Source of the DNA: Macrosoma leucophasiata
Taxonomy: Eukaryota; Arthropoda; Insecta; Lepidoptera; Hedylidae
DNA: 64,000 nucleotides
Direction: 5' to 3'
Assembly: GCA_036365455.1 (NCBI GenBank)
Contig: JAWQUS010000026.1
Coordinates: forward strand, 15,146,001 to 15,210,000
The first letter of the stretch is position 1, and each line of letters begins with the position of its first letter. The notes beneath the pieces were generated by a model that saw only the letters and a program-made list of their open reading frames with translations, was not told the DNA's origin and searched no databases. A program made the translations under genes and the position numbers. Below, piece after piece: positions 1-8,865 of this stretch.

Positions 1-42
1 ATCGATTAATACATGTTCGCTTCTAGCTTAGTTTATTCTTAT

Positions 43-187
43 CCCCTTATTCATAAACATACATTAGATACGCTTTAGCGATATAATGCTTTGTCTTTGT
101 CAGTTGCATTGTCAAATGTGCAGGATAGAAAAAGACAAGGGAGAGATTAGCAACACTTTAGCTAAAATACGTGTATGAATAAGTGGG
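43..187. mobile_element. MITE (family R) with CCCTTATTCAT termini
   Basis: The left end reads CCCCTTATTCATAAAC and the right end, read on the other strand, CCCACTTATTCATACACG, followed on both sides by related TAGCTAAAG-type sequence. This is an imperfect terminal inverted repeat around about 145 bp. A second copy in the opposite orientation is at 13655-13785. No coding capacity. Similar CCCTTATTCATAAA elements are common in moth DNA; the superfamily is not assignable here. Confidence 0.6.
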
Positions 188-194
188 TCAGGTT

Positions 195-355
195 TTAGTG
201 AGCTACACTCATTGAAAGAAAACTAGTTTTCGGATTTATCTCGCTTAAATTAAACCAAAATGATTATTTAAAATCCACCCGATGTTTCCGTCGCTTTTCA
301 GCTTCCGTGGCCTTGGAGGTGGCATTTGTCTGAAAGCAGTTTGAACTGGATTATG
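195..355 (+). repeat. Dispersed repeat Q, copy 1
   Basis: It starts near AAACTAGTTTTCGGATTTATC and runs through a segment containing CGTCGCTTTTCAGCTTCCGTG. The same sequence occurs reversed at 8690-8865, with about 80 percent identity by eye. It looks like a non-coding part of an old retroelement, but the class is not proven. Confidence 0.6.
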
Positions 356-800
356 GAGTGGAGAACCTTTTCACTTTTTCCGCGAGCTATTTGGTTTCAA
401 AATATCTTGGTCAATTTCAGATAAAAACAAATTCTACATTTTGTAATTTTTTTAATATCAAAAACAGTAATGTTGATTTTAAATTTTTTTTTTCTTTTTT
501 TTTTTGGTGTTTTTTCTTAGTTTATATGAAATACCTTCTAATCTTATTATACCTTCTATCTCACCAACTGATCAATAAAACATTTTACTTTATTTTTTCT
601 TTCAAATCGAACATCGACGTGACAAACGATTTTTTTTGAAAATTGTGGTCTTTAAAAGAATAAAGATTTTCTTCAATGAGTTTCTTTCATGTTTTACCTT
701 TTTTATGTATTGAAAGTGGCAAGCAAGCATCCAGTTCACATTTATAACTTAATAAACAAGAGAAATTTTACCTACGTTGCTTTCGTTTCATATTGTAAGA
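356..800. other. T-rich stretch, no gene recognised
   Basis: The sequence is T-rich with long T runs near 480-510. A 93-codon open frame at 358-639 is dominated by Phe, Leu, Ile, Ser and Tyr from T-rich codons and has no motif. I see no gene. Confidence 0.5.
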
Positions 801-923
801 GTTATGAAAATTTATATACAAACTGCAACCTTATCTAAAACAAGCCGAGCAAAGATTCCTTGGCTTGTCCATATTCGCGACAACAGAGCCTGATATCGTT
901 TCGGAACCATGTTCCTTTTGCAA

Positions 924-1294
924 CTAGATACGTTACATACGGTATCGTAACGTTTGTTGGGAAACATTAGGATCAATAAAAAACGTAACTTCACGCCTAG
1001 ATACGTTACATACGTACATACATACGTTTGTTGGGAAACATTAGGATCAATAAAAAACGTAACTTCACGCCTAGATACGTTACATACGTACATACATACG
1101 TTTGTTGGGAAACATTAGGATCAATAAAAAACGTAACTTCACGCCTAGATACGTTACATACGTACATACATACGTTTGTTGGGAAACATTAGGATCAATA
1201 AAAAACGTAACTTCACGCCTAGATACGTTACATACGTACATACATACGTTTGTTGGGAAACATTAGGATTAATAAAAAAAACGTAACTTCACGC
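924..1294. repeat. 74-bp tandem minisatellite, five units
   Basis: Units begin at 924, 997, 1071, 1145 and 1219 with period 73-76. Each starts CTAGATACGTTACATACG and ends AACGTAACTTCACGC. Units two to four are identical over 74 bp; the first has GGTATCG where the others have GTACATACATACG. Each unit spans the junction between flanking DNA and the 3' tail of the adjacent SINE-B, so the array arose after that insertion. Confidence 0.95.
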
Positions 1295-1482
1295 CTCGAA
1301 TCCCCGAAGGGGTAGGCAGAGGTTAATGCATGCATTCAAGCATACATGCAAACACTCACGACTCGCCGGTTACGTTTTGGCCCATGTAACAGGTAGCGAA
1401 CGTGTTGCCATCTCCGGGCACATTACCAAACTCCGAGGTACTGGGAAACTTCCCGAAAATGGAAAAATCCCAATAAAACCAG
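1275..1482 (-). mobile_element. SINE-B, 5'-truncated, with 10-bp target duplication
   Basis: Read on the minus strand it runs from the body to the tail GGCGTGAAGTTACGTTTTT. It lacks the tRNA-like head seen in the copy at 34078-34395. It is flanked by the exact 10-bp repeat AGGATTAATA at 1265-1274 and 1483-1492. The related locus at about 2117 (TTAGAGTCAATACACATG) looks like the unoccupied site. Truncated retroposition is the simplest reading. Confidence 0.85.
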
Positions 1483-1688
1483 AGGATTAATACACATATT
1501 TTATTAAAAAAGCGCCAAGTACGTGCCGAAATCGCTTCACGCTATTCTATACAGTTAATGAATTTCCCATCTTTTTATAAATCCCTTAGACTGAGTACAG
1601 AATTTCGTGTTTTTTAATGTTTTTTTTTTCTCTGGAATTAATTAAAATGGCCCTAAAAAGGAAAACAATTTACGACGTTACAATTTTC

Positions 1689-1981
1689 TACTGGTGGTAG
1701 AGCTCCAGTGACGGAGCTCGCGGGCGTAGGCACCACCGCATTACCTGATTTACTTGCTGCTAAATGGTAGTGTTCAGCACTATCGTGTTCCGGTCAGGTG
1801 GTAATGTACGGCCCTGTAATTTCCGGCACAGAGGCATAACACCTTAGGCCTCAGGAGTGGTAACGCATTTGCATTTTGACCTTGGTCTTTGTGTGGGTGT
1901 CTATAGGCTGCAGTCATCACTTAACATCAATGTGAACTGCATGCTTGCTTGCCACTTCAATTACATAAAAAAAAAAAAAAA
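1689..1981 (+). mobile_element. Family A element (SINE-like), near full length
   Basis: A reference copy of the commonest repeat here. Order of landmarks: CTGGTGGTAGAGCTCCAGTG with a GAGCTCC/GGAGCTC hairpin, GCACCACCGCATTACC, AATGGTAGTGTTCAGCACTA, GTACGGCCCTGTAATTTCCG, GTGGGTGTCTATAGGCTGCA, CACTTAACATCAATGTGAAC, then an A run. No Pol III box is obvious and there is no open frame. The tail resembles the 3' ends of Lepidopteran LINEs, so LINE-driven mobilisation is likely but inferred. Confidence 0.85.
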
Positions 1982-1997
1982 GACGTAGTACGCTTCC

Positions 1998-2206
1998 ATT
2001 TTATATAAATCCATATTTGCGACAACAGAGCCTGATATCGTGTCGGAACCATGTTCTTTTTGCAACTAGATACGTTACATATGGTATCGTAACGCTTGCT
2101 GGGTAACATTAGAGTCAATACACATGCTTTTTTTTTATAAAAGAGGCTCAAGTATGTGTTGGACTCGCTTCATGGGTTTCCATACAATTAATAAATCTAA
2201 CGGTCT
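1998..2206. repeat. Dispersed repeat O, copy 2 (unoccupied site)
   Basis: This is a continuous version of the locus at 866-1573 without the SINE-B and minisatellite. Shared landmarks are GCGACAACAGAGCCTGATAT, GCAACTAGATACGTTACAT and the downstream CAATTAATAAATCTAAC-like segment. Confidence 0.75.
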
Positions 2207-2292
2207 AAAAAATCTAAAGGCCCCCACCCAAAAAAAGGGACCGGTGCCCAGCAGTGGGACGTATAATGGATTGCTATTGTTATATTATTATT
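2207..2292 (+). mobile_element. Family C SINE, 3' fragment
   Basis: It has GTGCCCAGCAGTGGGACGTA followed by a (TTATTATTA)-type end, the diagnostic 3' portion of family C. The 5S-like head is missing. Confidence 0.7.
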
Positions 2293-2340
2293 AAAATAAA
2301 TCTAACTAAGAAAATATAAACTAAATATATAGATAAGGTG

Positions 2341-2722
2341 ACTATGTCGTCGAGTCCCGTAGCCATCAGTACCCTGGACTATATCACCAGTAAAATATTC
2401 TAATTATTCTTGTCGACGGGTTTTCCATGCAGCTAATACCAAACCCAGTTATAAAAATACATTGACAAGTTAAACCTCGTTTTAAGTATTCTCCAGTAAG
2501 TCGAGTATTATAATTTAATAATAAAATACCTCCATAAAGCGCCTGCACTAAAAATTAACTCCACAACAATGTGTGCTCACCTCAATCCTTACAAGAAATT
2601 CCTCGCTGCTTGTGTTTTCTAGAGACGTGTGCTGTCTTTTTATTTTTATCTTCCTTTCTCTGTTGTCTTAACCGAGGCCTGGTTTTAATTCTTTTTTGTT
2701 TCAGTAAGAAATTCGTAAAAAT
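2341..2722. repeat. Direct duplication, left copy
   Basis: About 380 bp that recurs in the same orientation at 3055-3440, with roughly 90 percent identity by eye. Shared blocks include AGTACCCTGGACT, GTGTGCTCACCTCAATC and CTCTGTTGTCTTAACCGAGG. No open frame is conserved. Both copies end in a pyrimidine-rich tract followed by CAG or TAG, resembling a splice acceptor, but no exon is evident. Confidence 0.85.
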
Positions 2723-2763
2723 CAAAGAAATTTCAACCAAGAAATTAATATATTTTTTATGAA

Positions 2764-2890
2764 ATAATGGTGGGCAACAAGCGTATATTTATTGAATACT
2801 GCAGCCTATAGATATCTACACAAAAACCGTTGCCACCCCTGAGGCCTGAGTTGTTTTAACACTGTGATTGTTTTTACGGAACGGTATCTA
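2764..2890 (-). mobile_element. Family A2 element, degraded fragment
   Basis: On the minus strand it shows the A2 middle and 3' part (AACTCAGGCCTCAGGGGTGG region and the TATAGGCTGCAGT tail) in decayed form. Confidence 0.5.
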
Positions 2891-2892
2891 TC

Positions 2893-2990
2893 TTTTATGT
2901 CATGAAAGTGGCAAACAGCATGCAGTTCGAATTGATGTTAAGTGATGACTGCAACCTATAGACACCCACACGAAGACTAGATCTGAGGAC
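2893..2990 (-). mobile_element. Family A element, 3' fragment
   Basis: It contains ATGTTAAGTGATGACTGCAA and CCTATAGACACCCACACG, the reverse of the family A tail, directly behind the A2 fragment. Confidence 0.65.
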
Positions 2991-3054
2991 ATTACTGGAA
3001 CTTGGTATTCCTGAACACCGCCATTCATCAGAAAATAGATTAGAATGCGTTAGT

Positions 3055-3440
3055 GACTACGTCTACGAGCCCCTCAGCCGTCAGTACCCTGGACTTTACA
3101 ACAGTAAAATATTCTAATTATACTTGTCGACGAGCTTTCCATGCAGCTAAAACAAAACCTAGGTATAAAAAAACATTGGTAAGCTAAACCTCGTGTGCAA
3201 TATTCTCCAGTAAGTCAAGTATTATAATTTAATAATAAAATACCTCCATAAAGCGTCTGCATTAAAAAGTTACTCCACAACAATGTGTGCTCACCTCAAT
3301 CTTTACAAGAAATTCCTCGCTGCTTGTGTTTTCTAGAGACGTGTACTGTCTTTTTATTTTTAACTTCCTTTCTCTGTTGTCTTAACCGAGGTCTGGTTTT
3401 TATTATTTTTTGTTTTAGTGATAAATTTGTTACAACTTTA
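3055..3440. repeat. Direct duplication, right copy
   Basis: This is the partner of 2341-2722, with period about 714. The two A-family fragments lie only between the copies, so they entered after the duplication or were part of one unit only. Confidence 0.85.
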
Positions 3441-3494
3441 ACGTGGTATTATTTATATTAAAAATAAAAATAATACTAATAAAGTATAGTTTTT

Positions 3495-3575
3495 GTTTAG
3501 ATGTCTATAGGCTGCAGTCATAACTTAATATTTATGTGAACTGCGCTTGTTTGCTACCTCTGTACCACAAAAAAA
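3495..3575 (+). mobile_element. Family A element, 3' tail fragment
   Basis: It starts at ATGTCTATAGGCTGCAGTCA and ends in an A run. Only the LINE-like tail remains. Confidence 0.6.
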
Positions 3576-3587
3576 ATGTAATAATGG

Positions 3588-3955
3588 GGGCAGCGAAGCG
3601 CGCATGGCCCCGCGGTTGGTGTAGATCGGAAGCGATCTACTCGGTTAAGCGATACGGGCGCGGTCGGGTGTGTGATGGGTGACCGCTAGTGGCAAATTAA
3701 AAATTCGCGTGTCCGTGCTTCGGCGGGCACGTTAAGTCGTCGGTCCCGGTTGCTATCGATAGATAGCAGTCGTTAAATCATGTCGGAGGTTTAAAAATAG
3801 CCGACAGCGGGTTGGCCACTAATCCGTATCTCCACCAACCCGCATTGGAGCAGCGTGGTAGAGTAAACTCTGGGCCTCCTCCCAAAAAGGGGAGAGTCTC
3901 GTGCCCAGCAGTGGGAAGTATAATGGGTTACCATTATTGTTATTATTATTCACTA
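3588..3955 (+). mobile_element. Family C SINE, full length, 5S rRNA-like head
   Basis: The head has CGGTTAAGCGATACGGGCGC followed by GATGGGTGACCGCTAGTGG. In order and spacing this parallels the 5S rRNA internal promoter (box A TTAAGC..CGGGCGCGGT, box C GATGGGTGACCGC). The middle holds CTATCGATAGATAGCAGTCG and CACCAACCCGCATTGGAGCA; the end is CCCAGCAGTGGGA.. and (ATT)n. There is no coding capacity. A 5S-derived SINE (SINE3 type) is inferred from this alignment by eye. Confidence 0.8.
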
Positions 3956-4060
3956 ACTAACCCGGCAAACTTCGTATTGCCTCAGAATGAAATAAAGTGT
4001 TTTGACACATTAAGTTGGCTGAGTCGCAAGTTCCCCATATATAAAAAGTAAATTCATTGA
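3956..4060. mobile_element. Helitron-like or MITE fragment (AACCCGGCAAACTTCG)
   Basis: It begins AACTAACCCGGCAAACTTCG, a motif of a common Lepidopteran non-autonomous element. A related segment at 33733 reads AGCTGACCCAGCGAACTTAC. Class uncertain. Confidence 0.4.
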
Positions 4061-4206
4061 AAGTTAAATAGGTAACCTGACTTTTGGCATTCAAAACTAA
4101 ACTACAACATACGAGACTCAATGCAAATGCTCGCTATTGAATGTACGTTGAAGTTGGCTTTCAGAGACATTTACAACAAGGAATTTGGCTGAAAATTTAC
4201 CATTTC

Positions 4207-4697
4207 TAACTGTTATAATAATAACAACCCTTGAAACATCTTACAACTGGGCACGAGTCTCTCCCCTTTTTTTTGGGGGAGGCCTGAAGCTTAGCTTCCG
4301 GCTGTATTGTTCTATACCAGATGCCACATTCACGGAAACGTAGGTCAAAGAACTCCTTCCATAGTTCTACACAGTACTTTTTAACTTTATTTATGGTATC
4401 AGCCATCACCCATTTCGTTACCACCAAACCCTGTATGTGCTGGTATCCACGGATTAGTGGCCAACCCGCTGTCGGATGTTTTCTAATCGCCCATAAGGCC
4501 TCCGACAAGGTTTTACGACTGCTATCTATCGATAGCAACTGGGACTGACGGCTTAACGTGCACTCTCACTCTGCACGGGAACGCTCATTTTAATTTTGTT
4601 ACTAACGGTCGCCCATCACACACCCGACTGCGCCCGTATCGCACAACCGAGTAGATCGCTTGCGATCTACACCACCCGCGGCGACATCCGCGCTCCA
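4207..4697 (-). mobile_element. Family C SINE with an extra internal segment
   Basis: It has all family C landmarks reversed: the (ATT)n end at 4210-4225, CTGGGCACGAGTCTCTCCCC, the CGATAG block, and the 5S-like head near 4610-4680. Unlike the other copies it carries about 150 extra bases (about 4297-4448) in the middle. Read on the minus strand these keep an open frame with WVMADTINKV and DLRFRECGIW, which resembles a retroelement C-terminus. Capture or a longer form of the element are both possible. Confidence 0.7.
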
Positions 4698-4954
4698 AAC
4701 TGTTCAAACTGTTATATATGAAAGAAAAGCAAGAAAAAAATCCTACTCCATTTTTTGAACAAAAAAAAAAGAAAAAAACAATTAAAATAAAAGAAAGAAG
4801 AAGTAACTTACTATATAATAGGCAGGAATGCAAAAAATAATAAGTATGATCAATGTGTGAAGCCAAAAAAATGGAAGCATTGTACTGTATTAGAGATCAC
4901 AGCGCTGGTATTCTCATAGTTCCTAGGTGTGTTTTTCATTAGATTAAAAAAATA

Positions 4955-5260
4955 ATATGGTAGCATTAACATTACGGTTTGGTGGTAATTAGTATCATCG
5001 TTATTAGTATTTAGTGGTGTTTACGCCCTTAAGCTTAATCACTGGAAGTCTACCCCAGTGAATCCTGATATACTAAGGTCAACAAAACAGAATATGTACC
5101 TATATAAATATAACCAAATATAAAACAACTTAATTTCCCAAAATCATTTCACTAAGAAGACGGCAACTGGAATTAGAAAATGTTGTCAATTAGACGCGAA
5201 AATAAAAGTCGGGCTCTTTAATACAATTACCGCTTCGCAGGTAGATTAAGGCACGGCACA
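4955..5260. repeat. Local duplication, left copy
   Basis: It shares with 5586-5870 a series of blocks (ATATGGTAGCA, AAGACGGC.. GAGAAAAT, TATCAATTAGACGC-type, CAGGTAGATTAA) in the same order, at about 75 percent identity by eye. There is no open frame in either copy. Confidence 0.65.
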
Positions 5261-5334
5261 CACCGTTGTGAATAAGACAGCTTACTTATGAGTGTCCTAA
5301 TTTGTAAGGATTTTTCAGTATATATGTAGTACCT

Positions 5335-5450
5335 AATAATAATGGCAACCTTTGATACGTCCCACTGCTCCAGTCTCTCCTCTTTTTGGGGGGAGGCCTA
5401 GAGCTTACTCCACCACGCTGCTCCAATAAGGGTTGGTGGAGACATACATG
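5335..5450 (-). mobile_element. Family C SINE, 3' part
   Basis: It has the reversed (ATT)n end, CGTCCCACTGCTCCAGTCTC and GCTTACTCCACCACGCTGCT. It is truncated before the CGATAG block, so the 5S-like head is absent. Confidence 0.7.
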
Positions 5451-5585
5451 CAGTATCGTCTATTTACTTTCGGTACTTTATTTTTGATCAAGATCATAGT
5501 TAACATGGTAAGGGTAGATTTAAGAATCTGTGTAAAACTGTTTGTTTTAGTTTTGTTATAGAATTACGTATTTCATGTTAACATT

Positions 5586-5870
5586 TAAAAGGAGTATGGT
5601 AGCACTTTACACTACAATTTATCGATAGGTAGACTAGACAATGCGGTAGTATTTATGCTTCAGAGCTCTGTCACTGAAAGTCCACCATCATTAATTTTAG
5701 ATTCACAGAATGAAACCAGTAGTCGAATATACAAGAAATTCATTTTCCAAAAAAATGTCACCACGAAGACGGCCTCTGAAATGAGAAAATATTATCAATT
5801 AGACGCAAAAATAAAAGTGGGCACCTAATAAAGCTACCGCTCCGTAGGTAGATTAAAGCACTGGTCAAGT
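5586..5870. repeat. Local duplication, right copy
   Basis: This is the partner of 4955-5260, about 620 bp away. The family C fragment at 5335-5450 lies between the copies. Confidence 0.65.
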
Positions 5871-5914
5871 TATTTTAAGACGTTACAAATAGGGAAAATC
5901 AGCTTTCAGTATTC

Positions 5915-6060
5915 AATATTCTTTATTGTACACCAAGGACAGAACACAGAAACGGAATACAAAAACGTTATGTACAGTTGGTGGTCTTACCGCTAACAGC
6001 GATCTCTTCCAGACAACCAAGTATATTGCAGTATATTGCACCCTAAATATAATATTTTAA
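5915..6060 (-). mobile_element. LINE 3' UTR fragment
   Basis: TTCTTTATTGTACACCAAGG followed by ACAAAAACGTTATGTACA resembles the antisense 3' end of a Lepidopteran CR1/Jockey-type LINE. A likely relative lies at 60755-60985. Confidence 0.4.
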
Positions 6061-6447
6061 AAATATGTATAAAAACAATAACTTAATCTCAATGACGAAA
6101 AGTTAGTACTTCTCTAGCCTTCTTCAAAAATATTTGTTGGTATCTGCTACTAAATTATTAATAAGCTGAAATTCGTCTCTTTAGTCGCTTGAATCGCTTA
6201 GGTGTGTACAGAATCTAACAAGTTAATTCGATGATGTCGCGTAATGGTTTTCGCTTTCGAATCGCGAATTGCTTGTAGCTGGAACGAGTTTGGATTAAAT
6301 TAATTCCTGTTCTGGATTGAATAGTGAATGAGTTTTTTAATCTTCAAAGTTGATTATGAATTAAAAAAATATTTTCTTACAATTCAACAAATTGGAAAAA
6401 TGTAATTAAATTTTAGCCTTAAAAATATCTCGCAATAATAACTCATT

Positions 6448-6960
6448 AGAATAGAATAGAATAGAAAATATTTTTATTTCGAATAGATCTTTACAGATAC
6501 TTTCAAAACGTCAATAAATCATAAACTACCTAGAGCGAATAACCATTACATATAGTAAAAGCAAAATCATATATTAATAGTAAATTAAAAATTAAAATTT
6601 TAACTATTTGGTTAAAACATAATAATCATAAAATTTTTCAATTCCTTCAATGATAATAAATGAAGAAAAAGGAAAACTTATTCGTCAAGATCAATGTTAT
6701 TCACTTAGCAGAGTTCCAAGTGCAGTCACTACTGAGAAGAACTCCGCTACCCAACAAACTCAGTAAGAGCTCTTTTAAATGAGAGCTTAAATCTAGTACA
6801 GATTATCGTGAAAAATCAAATAATGTCAACGTCCATAGCATAGATGCAAATAAACTGCTATCTACTAAATGTGATGTAGCCCCTGCAAACCAGAACAGAC
6901 CAGTCCCCACCAACAGCACCCGTTCACGAGTATGACGCATGTGACAGGCATTGCCCTCCT
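6448..6960 (-). repeat. Dispersed repeat N, copy 1 (LINE 3' end-like)
   Basis: It begins with a short (GAATA)n tract, a typical LINE tail read antisense. It continues through TTCACTTAGCAGAGTTCCAA and GAAGAACTCCGCTACCCAAC, both shared almost exactly with 17375-17745. No open frame. Strand is inferred from the tail. Confidence 0.6.
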
Positions 6961-7000
6961 CGACCATTTTAGAGGGAAGTGAGCAACCCGAGTTGAGTTT

Positions 7001-7384
7001 AAGGGCATGTCCGGGACCATTATCAGATGTTTATGGCGCTATATTTATTATTTTACCCAATTAGCATAAGGGCCCTAACTCACTAGGACGCCATGGCGAC
7101 GTCGCCAGCTACGTATACAAGCATTATTTCAAAACCAAAGTAGTGATCATAGATGTTCGTTATATAATTCAGAAATTTCAACCTCATTCTTTATTACCTC
7201 ATTCGTTATTACCTATAATTCTTCACCGGTTTGAATTATAATTCTCGCCAGTATAAACATAAAAATCAAAATAGTCCCTTATCTCCTAGCAACAAGCACG
7301 TTGCAGGCCAAGTAAAGCATATTTTTTACTAACCTGAAGCAGTCTTCTGATTTATATGACAACAGAAGTTGGCTTAATTCCAAT
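7001..7384. other. No gene recognised
   Basis: AT-rich sequence. A CTAACTCACTAGGACGCCAT segment near 7075 resembles the start of a MITE seen again near 38470 (CCTAACACACTAGCGG), but no second terminus was found. Confidence 0.4.
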
Positions 7385-7576
7385 ATGGAACGATGTTATG
7401 CCCCTCTTGTTAAATATGACTCAGGGTACATGGTTCTGGGTAGGCAAGTTTTAGAATGGATTGAGAAAAAGTACAATTTAGTTCATGATTTTGAAAATAT
7501 AAGGCCCGCTCGTAAGACTTTACTGGAGGAAGAGTTCCTTTGTAGGGACTGGCGTAGGCACCAACACATTACCTAA
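7385..7576 (+). other. Unrecognised 63-codon open frame
   Basis: An ATG-initiated frame with balanced amino-acid use (charged and aromatic residues, motif VLEWIEKKYNLVHDF) unlike the low-complexity frames nearby. Its last 10 codons run into the family A2 copy starting at about 7545, so any original end is lost. I recognise no family. It may be a decayed exon or transposon piece, or chance. Confidence 0.15.
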
Positions 7577-7667
7577 TCAATCTGCTGTCAAATGGTAGTG
7601 TTCAGCACTGTCGTGTTCCCGTTAGATGGTATTGTAGGGCTCCGTAATAACTATCACTGAGACATAT

Positions 7668-7951
7668 ATTTTTTTTATGTAATGTAAGTGCAAACAAGCA
7701 TTCAGTTCATATTGACGTTAAGTGATGACTGCAGCCTATAGACACCCACACAAAGACCAGAGGTCAAAATGCAGATGCGTTACCACTTCTGAGGCCTAAG
7801 GTGTTATGCCTCTGTGGCGGAAATTACAGGGCTGTACATTACCACCTGACCGGAACACGATAGTGCTGAACACTTCCATTTAGCGGTAAGTATATTAGGT
7901 AATGCGGTGGTGACTACGCCCGCAAGCTCCGTCACTGGAGCTCTACCACTA
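7668..7951 (-). mobile_element. Family A element nested in A2
   Basis: A full-length minus-strand copy from the T run to GAGCTCTACCACTAGTA. It is younger than its host copy because it interrupts it. Confidence 0.85.
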
Positions 7952-8023
7952 GTACTAAACATAACTACCAGTACATAACAACAAAGGTCTCAGGGGTGGC
8001 AACGTATCGGCATTTCAACCTTT

Positions 8024-8063
8024 GGGTTTGTGCAGATGTCTATATCGACATCTGCATAAACCC
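8024..8063. repeat. Fold-back palindrome, 17-bp arms
   Basis: GGGTTTGTGCAGATGTC, a 6-nt spacer, then GACATCTGCATAAACCC; the arms differ at one base. It lies in the A2 copy where the consensus has TTTGTGTGGGTGTCTATAGG, so this is probably an inverted duplication that replaced the normal sequence. Confidence 0.85.
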
Positions 8064-8090
8064 ACTTAACCTCCATGTGAACATTTTTGG

Positions 8091-8689
8091 AGCTATTAAT
8101 AATTATTGTGTTTATGTATTGCATAATAAGATTTTCTTCTTATATTTGAGTCTATTATAAACCTAACTGTATTTTTATGATGCACAACTCTCAGTCTACT
8201 ATCAGCTGTATTTTCGTATGATATTCAAAACAGGTACAGACGTCAGTCGAGTCAGAAAAACGTGTTGGAGACTGGCGCGTGACGCGAACAGAACTGATGG
8301 CAGATACGTGGACGCTTGAATAGTTCTTTCTTTGAACTGTGAAGTGCAGTTTTGTTTTATTTAAAGCACCTGCAGGAATTCGAAAGGAGCAGGGAGGTCT
8401 GCAGTCTGTGATCACATAGCGGACAAACCAACTCATTATAATTCGGTTTGACAAAACTCGAATAGTCGCTAGAGACCACAGACCAATTCCATGAATGGTT
8501 CGCGAGGCTATATAGATTAAAAAACATCCAAATTTCAATAGAGAAGATGGTTGGCGATTGACACCAACATGGGATCCAATACTCAGTAGAATAAAAGCTC
8601 AACCGCAACAGTCTGTAAGATCTCAAGATACAATTAGTAAATTTTGTGTTAATCCTGAACGTTTCTCAAGACGTTTGCGAAATAGATGG
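8091..8689. other. No gene recognised
   Basis: Two overlapping minus-strand open frames (8191-8538 and 8357-8626) lie here in different phases. Neither has a recognisable domain and they shadow each other. I support no gene. Confidence 0.4.
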
Positions 8690-8865
8690 AGGTAGCTGCA
8701 GATAATCATTTTTCAAACTGCTGTCAGACAAATACCACCTCAGTCTGCCCGAGACCACGGAAGTTGAAAAGCGACCGAAACGTCGGGTTCGATTTTTAAT
8801 AATCATTTTAGTTTAATATACGCGAGATAAATTCGAAAACTAGTTTTATTTCAACGTTTGTATGG
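8690..8865 (-). repeat. Dispersed repeat Q, copy 2
   Basis: Reverse-strand partner of 195-355. It contains GGAAGTTGAAAAGCGACCGA and GAAAACTAGTTTTATTTCAA. Confidence 0.6.

Larger units (their letters stand above)
866..1573. repeat. Dispersed repeat O, copy 1 (interrupted)
   Basis: Left part 866-960 (ATTCGCGACAACAGAGCCTG) and right part about 1493-1573 match the continuous sequence at 1998-2206. In this copy the two halves are separated by a minisatellite and a SINE-B insertion, so the second copy shows the empty site. Confidence 0.75.
7545..8090 (+). mobile_element. Family A2 element split by a family A insertion
   Basis: The left half (7545-7665) ends in ACTATCACTGAGACATA and the right half resumes near 7975 with ACATAACAACAAAGGTCTCA. 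A2 copies elsewhere, for example at 58845, read through this point without a break. The inserted minus-strand family A lies between the halves. Confidence 0.75.

Noticed and set aside
358..639. 93-residue membrane-like protein rich in Phe and Leu
   Set aside because: Composition follows T-rich DNA; no motif, and long T runs account for the hydrophobicity.
812..1093. 93-residue protein with repeats
   Set aside because: It reads through the 74-bp minisatellite; the period is not a multiple of three, so the frame is incidental.
924..1294. CRISPR-like array
   Set aside because: Whole 74-bp units are repeated without distinct spacers, and the context is eukaryotic TE DNA.
8191..8626. Two overlapping minus-strand genes
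   Set aside because: The frames overlap in different phases and have no domains or conserved counterpart in the window.
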